DNA from: Thermoplasmatota archaeon | Lineage (GTDB): Archaea > Thermoplasmatota > E2 > JACPAO01 > JAHFTW01 | Direction of reading: 5' to 3' | DNA length: 14,178 nucleotides | NCBI GenBank assembly: GCA_028289805.1 | Contig: JANQNI010000276.1 | Coordinates: 1-14,178 of the forward strand | Part shown: positions 1 to 5,574 of the stretch, piece by piece | Numbering within the stretch: the stretch's first letter is position 1 | How the letters are laid out: the number at the start of each line of letters is the position of its first letter | Notes under the pieces: generated by a model | Seen by the model: the letters and a program-made list of their open reading frames with translations, nothing else | Database searches by the model: none | What the model was told of the DNA's origin: nothing | Made by a program: the position numbers and the translations under genes

Positions 1-18
1 GGGCGGCCGACTGGAAGG

Positions 19-33
19 CACGCGAAACGCGTG
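19..33. repeat. Perfect 15-base inverted repeat downstream of the alcohol dehydrogenase gene
   Basis: The arms CACGCG (19-24) and CGCGTG (28-33) are exact reverse complements around AAA. The element lies 23 bases past the minus-strand stop codon at 56-58, so it could be a transcript-end hairpin or an operator for a gene outside the window. No T-run follows it on the minus strand, so a simple terminator is not demonstrated. Confidence 0.45.
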
Positions 34-55
34 GCGACCCGTCGGCCCGAGGCCG

Positions 56-1237
56 TCACGACCCCGCGGGGGGCGTGGGCGCCGGCGCCTCACCCTCCAC
101 CGCGTCCAGGAACACCTGCGCGAGCCCCGCCTCGTCGAGAGGGACGGGGTTGCGGGCGTTGAAGGGGTGGCGCAGGATGCTGTGGGCCACCAGGTACAGG
201 TCGTCGCGGGTGAGGCCCCGGTCGGCCAGGGTCTCGTGGATGCCCACGGCGGCCTCCAGGTCCAACACGGCCTGGACGCAGCCGTCCACGGAGCCCCCGG
301 ACGCCCCCAACGCCGCGCACAGGGGCCCGAGGCGCCCCTCCAGGGCGAGGCCGTCGTGGCGCAGGACGTGGGGCAGCAGGAGGGCGTTGGCGGTGCTGTG
401 GCCAACGTTGAACAGGCCAGACACTACCAGGCTGATGCTGTCGACGAGGCCCAGCCCGGCGGCGTCGAACGCCTCCGCTGCGTGGTACGCCGCCTCCGCC
501 ATCGCCGCACGGACCGCCAAGTCGTCGCCGTCGGCCACGGCGCGCGGCAGGTGCTCCCGGATGGCCGCGACGGCCGCCAGCGCCTTGGCGTCGGACGCCT
601 CCGTGTGCGCCGTGCTCAGGTACGCCTCGACGGCGTGGCTGAGGGCGTTGAGGCCCGTGGCGGCGGTGAGGCGCGCAGGCATGGTGGCGTGGACGCGGGG
701 ATCCAACACCGCCACCTCCGGCACCAGCAGGTCGCCGTGCAAGATCGTGTGCTCGTGGCCGTGCTCCTGGGTGATGAAGGCGTACCCGGAGCGCTCGGCG
801 CCGGTGCCGGCCGTGGCGTTGACGGCGATGTGCGGCGCCTTGCCGTCGGGCATCCGGTTCTCGTGGGCATAGTCGTGCAGGGTGCCCTCGTTGCGCGCCA
901 GCAGCGCCGCCGCCTTGGCCACGTCGTGGGTGGAACCGCCGCCGAGGCTCACCACGCCGTCGCAACGCGCCTCCCGGAACGCGGCCACGGCGGCCTCCAC
1001 GTCCCCCAGCAGCGGCGTCGGCGTCACGCCCCGGAACGTCGTCGCGTCGACGCCCGCGTTGCGCAGAGACGCCTCCACCGCCGCCAGCCACGGCGTCCGG
1101 GCCATCCCCTCGTCCGTCACCACCAGCGCGTGGCGGATGCCCTGCTGCGCCGCGAGCTCCCCCGTCTCCTCCAGGGCGCGCACGCCGAAGCGGGTCACCT
1201 GCCGGTCGGAATCCAGGGAACGCACGGCGTCGACCAT
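56..1237 (-). CDS. Iron-containing alcohol dehydrogenase family protein with altered metal ligands
   Basis: This is a group III (Fe-ADH, FucO/PduQ-like) dehydrogenase homologue of 393 residues, a normal length for the family. Such enzymes interconvert alcohols and aldehydes with NAD(P)(H) in the cytoplasm. The cofactor-binding GGGSTHDVAK motif lies near residue 100, followed by the family AGTGAE motif and by the region GLNALSHAVEAY. Compared with FucO ligands D196/H200/H263/H277, the aligned residues are N197, H201, D266 and H280, so two of the four metal ligands differ. The start chosen at 1237 is supported by a TATA-like CGCTTA element (1264-1269, read on the minus strand) about 27-32 bases upstream. 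The open frame continues to 1354, but that extension is Arg/Gly/Pro-rich and unlike the family; an ATG at 1264 is the alternative. It is divergent from the PduS-like gene. The family call is firm, activity and substrate are not. Confidence 0.9.
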   Translation of the reverse strand: MVDAVRSLDSDRQVTRFGVRALEETGELAAQQGIRHALVVTDEGMARTPWLAAVEASLRNAGVDATTFRGVTPTPLLGDVEAAVAAFREARCDGVVSLGGGSTHDVAKAAALLARNEGTLHDYAHENRMPDGKAPHIAVNATAGTGAERSGYAFITQEHGHEHTILHGDLLVPEVAVLDPRVHATMPARLTAATGLNALSHAVEAYLSTAHTEASDAKALAAVAAIREHLPRAVADGDDLAVRAAMAEAAYHAAEAFDAAGLGLVDSISLVVSGLFNVGHSTANALLLPHVLRHDGLALEGRLGPLCAALGASGGSVDGCVQAVLDLEAAVGIHETLADRGLTRDDLYLVAHSILRHPFNARNPVPLDEAGLAQVFLDAVEGEAPAPTPPAGS

Positions 1238-1261
1238 ACTCCCTGGCTCGACCTGGACCGG

Positions 1262-1331
1262 CATAAGCGTTCTCGCCAGCCCTGGCGCCCTCCGGCCCGG
1301 TCCCCGCCCGGCCCGGGGCGCACGCTTACAG
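1262..1331. promoter_or_regulatory. Divergent promoter pair with mirrored TATA-like boxes
   Basis: TAAGCGT at 1264-1270 and ACGCTTA at 1322-1328 are exact reverse complements. Read toward each gene, each puts a CGCTTA box about 27-33 bases before a start codon: 1237 on the minus strand and 1357 on the plus strand. That spacing fits archaeal TATA boxes of leaderless transcripts and supports both chosen starts. Function is inferred from position and symmetry. Confidence 0.55.
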
Positions 1332-1356
1332 CCCCGCACCGCGCAACCCCCCACCC

Positions 1357-2346
1357 ATGCGCATCCAGGCAGAGCACGTCCCGCTCCTGCTGCGACGCGC
1401 CGGCGTCGTCGGCGCCGGCGGTGCCGGCTTCCCCACCTACGTCAAGTTCCAGAAGCCCACGCCCACCCTCATCGCCAACTGCACCGAGAGCGAGCCAGGC
1501 TACTACGGCGACAAGCTGCTGATGCGCGAGCAACCGGACGTGGTCTGCAAGGCGCTCAGCCTCCTGCGCGACGTGCTGGGCTACGAACGCGTGGTGTGCG
1601 CCGTGAAGAAGAAGCACATCCACTACGCCACCGAGGTCATCCACTACGCCGAGGACACCGGCGACTTCGAGATGGCCTACGTCCCCGACCAGTACATGAT
1701 GGGAGAGGAGAAGACCCTGACCAAGTTCGTCACCGGCACCCCCGTCCCGCGCGGCGCCATCCCGCCCCACGTCGGCGTCACCGTCGACAACACCGAGACC
1801 CTGTACAACCTCTACTGGGCCCTCACCGAACACCGACCCGTGTTCTACAAGTTCCTCCAGACCATCGGCGAGGTCGAACACGACGAGGTCATCCAGGCCC
1901 CCGTCGGCACCCCCGTCGACGTCATCTGGCGGCACGCCGGCGCCGACCCCGACGAGGTGGCACGCAAGTACCGCCTCGTCTACGGCGGCCCCCTCCTGGG
2001 CGACGCCGTCGAGGACCCCACCCACCACGTCGTCACCAAGACCACCAACGGCCTCTTCGTCGTCGACCCCAAGAAGTTCCAGGGCCGCGGCAAGCACTAC
2101 CCCGGCCCCGGCCACGAACCCCCCAGCCGCATCAGCGTCATCGCCGACGAGGTGGACGTGGTCGAAGTGCCCCTCAAGGGCCAGTACGGGGAGCCGGCGC
2201 TGCCCGTCGTCAACGTCGGAGACCGCGTCCGCGCCGGCCAGGAGGTCGGCTCCTTCGACCCCGAGACACTGTCGGTGAGCGCGCACGCCAGCATCCCCGG
2301 CGAGGTGACGCGCATCACGGACGCGCGGGTGCGCATCGAGCGGTAG
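1357..2346 (+). CDS. PduS/RnfC-like flavoprotein lacking Fe-S motifs
   Basis: This 329-residue protein belongs to the Complex I 51-kDa/RnfC/PduS fold group, whose members bind FMN and NADH and pass electrons to a partner. Residues 16-30 carry the signature GVVGAGGAGFPTYVK. An ESEP motif follows where relatives have ECEP, then a region like PD-Y-x-G-x-E-K with VTGTPVPRG (about residues 110-130). An SLBB-like segment lies near 175-200 and a barrel-sandwich hybrid domain at about 265-329 (GDRVRAGQEVGSF). The order, with the barrel at the C-terminus, resembles PduS rather than RnfC. Unlike both, there is no CxxCxxC ferredoxin domain, so it cannot carry 4Fe-4S clusters itself. The start at 1357 is backed by a CTTACA box 27-32 bases upstream. 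Its divergent neighbour is a PduQ-like Fe-ADH homologue, which hints at a redox pair, but no microcompartment genes are present. Confidence 0.85.
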   Translation: MRIQAEHVPLLLRRAGVVGAGGAGFPTYVKFQKPTPTLIANCTESEPGYYGDKLLMREQPDVVCKALSLLRDVLGYERVVCAVKKKHIHYATEVIHYAEDTGDFEMAYVPDQYMMGEEKTLTKFVTGTPVPRGAIPPHVGVTVDNTETLYNLYWALTEHRPVFYKFLQTIGEVEHDEVIQAPVGTPVDVIWRHAGADPDEVARKYRLVYGGPLLGDAVEDPTHHVVTKTTNGLFVVDPKKFQGRGKHYPGPGHEPPSRISVIADEVDVVEVPLKGQYGEPALPVVNVGDRVRAGQEVGSFDPETLSVSAHASIPGEVTRITDARVRIER

Positions 2347-2672
2347 CCGCGCGCTGCGGTGGGTGCTCCCGGCCTGAAACACCAGGGGCGTATCAGAACT
2401 CCCGACGCCTTGCAGAACGGAGCGCGCGCTTGATAGGGCCAATCCTGCCCCGTCCGCTTCAGCCTGGAGCACGACGTAGACGTAGAGTTCGAGGGCGGCG
2501 TGAGCCGCCTCGACGCCTGGGAGTCGCTAGACGAGTTACAAGCACGTTTCTGACGTGTGGCAGGCGACGCCTTTCCTCCCCATGACGCCCCTGAACCCCC
2601 ACGTTTCGTCAATGGACCTAAGGGACCCTTTGTACCCCTTGCACTGTGAACCCATTTCCCTCCTGTTGAAGC

Positions 2673-2722
2673 CCCATCAAAGCTCGACCCATCCAAGCCC
2701 CGAACCCGGCCCATTCAAGCCC
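2673..2722. repeat. Three imperfect direct repeats, CCCATYCAAGCCC-like
   Basis: Copies at 2673-2683 (CCCATCAAAGC), 2688-2700 (CCCATCCAAGCCC) and 2710-2722 (CCCATTCAAGCCC) are spaced 15 and 22 bases. They lie about 50-100 bases before the TATA box of the zinc-finger ORF and could be binding sites or chance enrichment in C-rich DNA. Confidence 0.3.
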
Positions 2723-2773
2723 TACCCTTCTGGGAGCATCGGGTACGCAGGGCCCCGCAGGAGGTGGCGACGG

Positions 2774-2779
2774 TATATG
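2774..2779 (+). promoter_or_regulatory. TATA box of the zinc-finger ORF
   Basis: TATATG, inside GGTATATG, ends 27 bases before the ATG at 2806. This is the expected distance for a leaderless or nearly leaderless archaeal transcript and stands out in C/G-rich flanks. A GGAGG at 2796-2800 also lies 5 bases before the ATG. Confidence 0.6.
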
Positions 2780-2805
2780 TTGGCTCCCCGGCCACGGAGG
2801 CACGC

Positions 2806-2913
2806 ATGACGCCCGCCCGTCCCCATGAATGCCCCGTCTGCGGCCAACGCTTCCGCGACGCCCGAGGTCGAGGCGGCCATCTCGCCACCGAACAAGACCC
2901 CGCCCACACATAA
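2806..2913 (+). CDS. Very small C2H2 zinc-finger protein (35 residues)
   Basis: The ORF encodes one zinc-finger motif, CPVCGQRF at residues 9-16 followed by His25 and His34, giving spacing C-x2-C-x12-H-x8-H. The first three ligands have classical C2H2 spacing; the last gap is longer than the usual 3-5. Small single-finger proteins of this kind are known in archaea and act in DNA, RNA or protein contacts. A TATA box at 2774-2779 and GGAGG at 2796-2800 both support this start. The frame closes at TAA 2911-2913, while a membrane-protein frame, shifted by -1, is open through the same place. It may therefore be the N-terminal part of one larger protein, split by a frameshift, rather than an independent gene. 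Confidence 0.6.
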   Translation: MTPARPHECPVCGQRFRDARGRGGHLATEQDPAHT

Positions 2914-3323
2914 TACCGCCTCCACCCCAGCCCCTGCCCGATGCGCCACCCGCGCCCGCCGAACCCAACCCCCCACCGCCGGGCGTGGACGTGCAAGCGA
3001 TGCTCGACCACTACGCCAACATCTGGGCCAACCCCGACACCGACACCCCGGTTGAAGCGCCGCGCTTCGAGGCCCCGGAGCTGGAAGGCGCCTCGCCCTT
3101 CGTCCGGGGCCTGTTCATCATCCTGACCATCCTCGCCAGTGGCTTCGGGCTCTACTTCCTCGTCCAGTCCAAACGCGGCGCCAAAGCCCCCCAGAACGCT
3201 CCTCAGACCCTCAAGCCCGCCGCCCCCACCACGGAAGAATCGGAAGCCTACTGGCGGACCCTCCTGGGAAACGCCGCCATCCACAACCCCCGCCACCGAG
3301 GCGGAAACAGGGGCTGGCTGTGA
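2829..3323 (+). CDS. Pro-rich single-span membrane protein, start uncertain, possibly a shifted continuation of the zinc finger
   Basis: The credible coding part begins around 2905: a Pro-rich linker, then GVDVQAMLDHYANIW, an acidic stretch, and one transmembrane helix (FIILTILASGFGLYFLV, about 3112-3162) followed by a positive QSKRGAK, suggesting the C-terminal tail is cytoplasmic. Residues before the linker are Arg/Pro-rich and look like an out-of-frame shadow of the zinc-finger ORF. None of the possible starts (ATG 2829, GTG 2985, ATG 3000) has a convincing ribosome site or TATA box. The simplest reading is one gene, zinc finger - Pro linker - membrane helix, interrupted by a one-base shift near 2898-2911. 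I recognise no named family. Confidence 0.5.
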   Translation: MPRLRPTLPRRPRSRRPSRHRTRPRPHIIPPPPQPLPDAPPAPAEPNPPPPGVDVQAMLDHYANIWANPDTDTPVEAPRFEAPELEGASPFVRGLFIILTILASGFGLYFLVQSKRGAKAPQNAPQTLKPAAPTTEESEAYWRTLLGNAAIHNPRHRGGNRGWL

Positions 3324-3410
3324 ACACGCCCCTAGTGACGTGGGTGGGCGGAACCTTGCTTGGTGGTGCATCCTGATGGACACCGACGAGGCCAAGGGCT
3401 TGTCCGACTA

Positions 3411-3427
3411 GCCTAACCGGATTAGGC
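3411..3427. repeat. Inverted repeat at the left edge of the AT-rich island
   Basis: GCCTAA (3411-3416) and TTAGGC (3422-3427) are exact reverse complements around CCGGA, and a further TAGGC follows at 3431-3435. It sits where base composition changes from GC-rich to AT-rich, 18 bases upstream of the TATA-like element of the deaminase gene. It may be an operator, a terminator hairpin for the upstream gene, or an island-boundary element. Confidence 0.45.
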
Positions 3428-3444
3428 CAATAGGCGATGCAAAA

Positions 3445-3452
3445 CCTAATAA
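3445..3452 (+). promoter_or_regulatory. TATA-like element of the deaminase gene
   Basis: CCTAATAA at 3445-3452 would place transcription start near 3475, giving a leader of about 25 bases before the ATG at 3499. In AT-rich DNA such matches are less specific, so this is tentative. Confidence 0.35.
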
Positions 3453-3498
3453 TCATGTGGATAATGGACTAGGGCTAAGGTGGATTCGGAGAGGGAAT

Positions 3499-5298
3499 AT
3501 GAGAGAAAGTGGTCGTGATAAGGATGATAGCGAGGAGTTTTCAAGCTTCAGCTGGATTCCTCCGGAAAATTCGGAACTAGTGATTGGATTGGTGGGGCCC
3601 ACAGGCTCGAATTTTGATTTTGTAATCAGTTCTTTATCTAGGCATTTTAAAAGTCGACAATATAAGGCGAAACTGATTAAGCTAAGTTCCTTGCTCAACG
3701 ACTTCTCTGACACATTTATTGGTCGGCCGATTAGAGACGATAATATATTGTATCGAATATGGGATTTAATGAATGTTGGCAATGCTTCCCGGCACCGACT
3801 CGAAAATGGTGGGGCAGTGGCATTACAAGCAATGAGAGAGATATGGAACTATCGGTATGAGGTTAATAAAAGTTCTTTCAAACCTGCCGAAAAGACAGTT
3901 TATATATTGGACTCACTCAAGCACGAGGGAGAAATAGAAATTCTCCGTCGAGTTTATGGTAAAGCTGTTATAATCCTATCTTTGTTTACCCCTGAAGGGA
4001 AGAGAATTGAAAACTTAGCAAAAAGGATTTCTCAAGCCCAAGGAGTATTTTTGGAAGATAGCAAACTTAGGGATAGTATCTACTACAAACAGGCGAAATT
4101 GCTCAGTGCGCGTGACGAGAATGAAAAAGTATTCAGAAGGACGAAAAGATTCTGGAATCAAGTTTTAGAATGGGGCATTGAAGAAGACTACGATACTATC
4201 AAGAAACTTACTGATGTTAAACATGTATTTAGTGATAAATATGGGCAAAATGTCAGAGATGCCTTCCCTTTAGCCGATGTCTTTATTGACTCAACGGATT
4301 TGACTAATGCGGACTCGCAAATATCTAGGATGGTTAACTTGCTATTTGGCCATCAATTTATAACCCCAACAGTTTCAGAACACTGCATGGCTATTGCCGA
4401 CACAACACGGTATCGCTCGCTTCAACCTGGGCGGCAAGTCGGAGCAGCAATAGCACGAGCCAATGGACATGTTATTGCCACAGGCACTAATGAGGTCCCG
4501 CAAGCAGGGGGCGGCCAATATTGGCCCTCGCCCAATTCATCATTTTCCGAAGACCATCGTGACCACAAACTTGCAGAAGATTTGAGTAGAAAACAAATTG
4601 ATGGGGCAATCATCGAAGTGGTAGCAAGACTTTCAGATGCCAATTTATTGTCCTCCGATTTTAAACCTCTTGCAGATGCATATCATGGCGGCTCGCATAT
4701 TAAAGAAACAAGCGAAGAAATAATGGGATTATTCAAGACAATCGTAGATGCGTTAGAAGGAACTAGAATATCTAGTCTCATTGAATTCTTCCGTTCTACT
4801 CATGCTGAAATGGCCGCATTGATTGCATCTGGCGAGAGTGGATTATCTTGTGTTGGGACAACTCTCTACTGCACTACTTTCCCCTGCCATGAATGCACCC
4901 GCCATATAATACATGCAGGGATAAAGGAAGTCTATTACATAGAACCATATGCGAAGAGTCTGGCCCTCCAACTGCACCCCGACTCCGTTTGCATGGAGTG
5001 CTTTCACCCACCTTGCCAAAAGGTTCATTTCCGACCATTCACAGGTATAGGGCCTAGAATGTATGCCAAACTATTCCGCGCTGCTCGCCGCAAGGATGAC
5101 CACTCCGGCGAGATAGTCCGATGGCGCACAGGGAGGCCTCATCTCGTGGGCCAAGTGGACTCGGAGAGCATCATCCGGTCGGAGGCAAGGGAAATCTCCG
5201 TCTTGGGAGACCTCTTCACGGAGCAGGCAACGCTGGAGTCCTTCGAAGGACTCAAAGAGGCGAAACCTCTGCCCGCCAACGGAGGGGGACGGACGTGA
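3499..5298 (+). CDS. dcdV: Anti-phage dCTP deaminase (DcdV-like), P-loop kinase-like plus cytidine deaminase domains
   Basis: The 599-residue protein matches the DcdV-type defence architecture. Known members deaminate dCTP (and dCMP) on infection, starving phage replication. The N-terminal kinase-like domain opens with ELVIGLVGPTGSN (residues 26-38); the Walker A is degenerate, with Ser37 where a Lys-containing loop would be expected. The C-terminal domain starts near residue 290, with RQVGAAIARANGHVIATGTN, and carries the zinc/catalytic HAE (H435, E437) and PCHEC (C463, C466). It is followed by CMECFHPPC and PFTGIGPRMY, a tail typical of this group. ATG 3499 is preferred because GGAGAGGG (3488-3495) precedes it; the frame is open from GTG 3457. 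Most of the gene is AT-rich with AT-ending codons, unlike its GC-rich neighbours, which indicates horizontal transfer; after about 5060 it becomes GC-richer. It overlaps the next ORF (GTGA). Confidence 0.88.
   Translation: MRESGRDKDDSEEFSSFSWIPPENSELVIGLVGPTGSNFDFVISSLSRHFKSRQYKAKLIKLSSLLNDFSDTFIGRPIRDDNILYRIWDLMNVGNASRHRLENGGAVALQAMREIWNYRYEVNKSSFKPAEKTVYILDSLKHEGEIEILRRVYGKAVIILSLFTPEGKRIENLAKRISQAQGVFLEDSKLRDSIYYKQAKLLSARDENEKVFRRTKRFWNQVLEWGIEEDYDTIKKLTDVKHVFSDKYGQNVRDAFPLADVFIDSTDLTNADSQISRMVNLLFGHQFITPTVSEHCMAIADTTRYRSLQPGRQVGAAIARANGHVIATGTNEVPQAGGGQYWPSPNSSFSEDHRDHKLAEDLSRKQIDGAIIEVVARLSDANLLSSDFKPLADAYHGGSHIKETSEEIMGLFKTIVDALEGTRISSLIEFFRSTHAEMAALIASGESGLSCVGTTLYCTTFPCHECTRHIIHAGIKEVYYIEPYAKSLALQLHPDSVCMECFHPPCQKVHFRPFTGIGPRMYAKLFRAARRKDDHSGEIVRWRTGRPHLVGQVDSESIIRSEAREISVLGDLFTEQATLESFEGLKEAKPLPANGGGRT
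5281..5288 (+). promoter_or_regulatory. Strong ribosome-binding site for the 39-residue ORF
   Basis: GGAGGGGG lies inside the last codons of the deaminase gene, 6 bases before the GTG at 5295. Together with the GTGA stop/start overlap it predicts translational coupling. Confidence 0.5.
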
Positions 5299-5414
5299 CG
5301 ATCCCAGAGGACCTACGCCGCAGCATTGAGTTGGCACGAGCCTATCTGAAGGGTCGTCCCGATACCCATGAGCAGGAACGCATAGCCGAAAAGACAAGAC
5401 ATTCCGACCCCTAG
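5295..5414 (+). CDS. 39-residue ORF translationally coupled to the deaminase
   Basis: The GTG start overlaps the deaminase stop (GTGA, 5295-5298), with a GGAGGGGG ribosome site just upstream. The product begins MTIPEDLRRSIELARAYLKG and ends in a hydrophilic, charged tail. It is predicted to be mostly one amphipathic helix, with no Cys and no membrane segment. Its base composition is closer to the host than to the AT-rich part of the deaminase gene. I recognise no family. The tight coupling suggests a partner, regulator or antidote of the deaminase, but it could equally be the truncated N-terminus of a lost gene. Confidence 0.5.
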   Translation: MTIPEDLRRSIELARAYLKGRPDTHEQERIAEKTRHSDP

Positions 5415-5424
5415 ATTTAGTAAA

Positions 5425-5442
5425 CTGCTATTTCTCTAGCAG
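5425..5442. repeat. Hairpin-forming inverted repeat after the deaminase operon
   Basis: CTGCTA (5425-5430) and TAGCAG (5437-5442) are exact reverse complements with a TTTCTC loop, 10 bases after the small ORF ends. It is a candidate transcript-end structure or the right edge of the island. Confidence 0.4.
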
Positions 5443-5518
5443 GCCATTGCTAAGTACTTGTTAGTTGCAAAAGGGAGGATTGCCATTTCAAAAAGGAGGG
5501 GGGCCGCGGCGGGGTTCT

Positions 5519-5540
5519 GAAACACCCCCCGAAACACCCC
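5519..5540. repeat. Tandem GAAACACCCC pair upstream of the NADH dehydrogenase promoter
   Basis: Two exact copies, 5519-5528 and 5531-5540, repeat with a 12-base period and end 4 bases before the TATA-like TTTTTGTAG. Position suggests an upstream promoter or activator site. Confidence 0.35.
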
Positions 5541-5544
5541 ACCG

Positions 5545-5552
5545 TTTTTGTA
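5545..5552 (+). promoter_or_regulatory. TATA-like box of the NADH dehydrogenase-like gene
   Basis: The T-rich TTTTTGTAG lies 22-30 bases before the GTG at 5575 in otherwise GC-rich DNA, which fits a leaderless transcript starting at the GTG. Confidence 0.45.
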
Positions 5553-5574
5553 GGAAGACCTCTGGGCCGCCTCC

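Larger units (their letters stand above)
2347..2805. other. Gene-poor spacer with short repeats and possible coding remnants
   Basis: No convincing complete gene is visible. A plus-strand frame at 2437-2553 encodes a plausible acidic C-terminal protein tail (ending LDAWESLDELQARF) but lacks a reasonable start, so it may be a remnant. Two odd palindromes occur, AGGCGACGCCT (2562-2572) and AAGGGACCCTT (2620-2630), both of the form five bases, A, five complementary bases. Imperfect repeats of CCCATYCAAGCCC occur at 2673, 2688 and 2710. The open frame across 2582-2809 is Pro/Ser-rich and resembles no family I know. Confidence 0.4.

Noticed and set aside
2388..2457. Possible minus-strand tRNA (T-arm-like TCGGGAGTTC and GGGGC/GCCCC ends about 68 bases apart)
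   Set aside because: The T-stem 3' side does not pair, the anticodon stem has mismatches and the D-loop lacks GG. At most a decayed remnant; a tRNA covariance search would decide.
882..2585. Very long plus-strand frame over the alcohol dehydrogenase and PduS-like genes
   Set aside because: Arg/Pro-rich composition and overlap with two well-supported genes mark it as a shadow of high-GC coding DNA.
3320..3411. Tiny ORFs after the membrane protein (GTG 3320, 18 codons; ATG 3376, 11 codons)
   Set aside because: Too short, with no ribosome site, promoter or motif.
3424..5448. AGGCCAAT (3424-3431) and AGGCCATT (5441-5448) as island attachment repeats
   Set aside because: Seven of eight matching bases is too short to distinguish from chance, and no recombinase gene is present.
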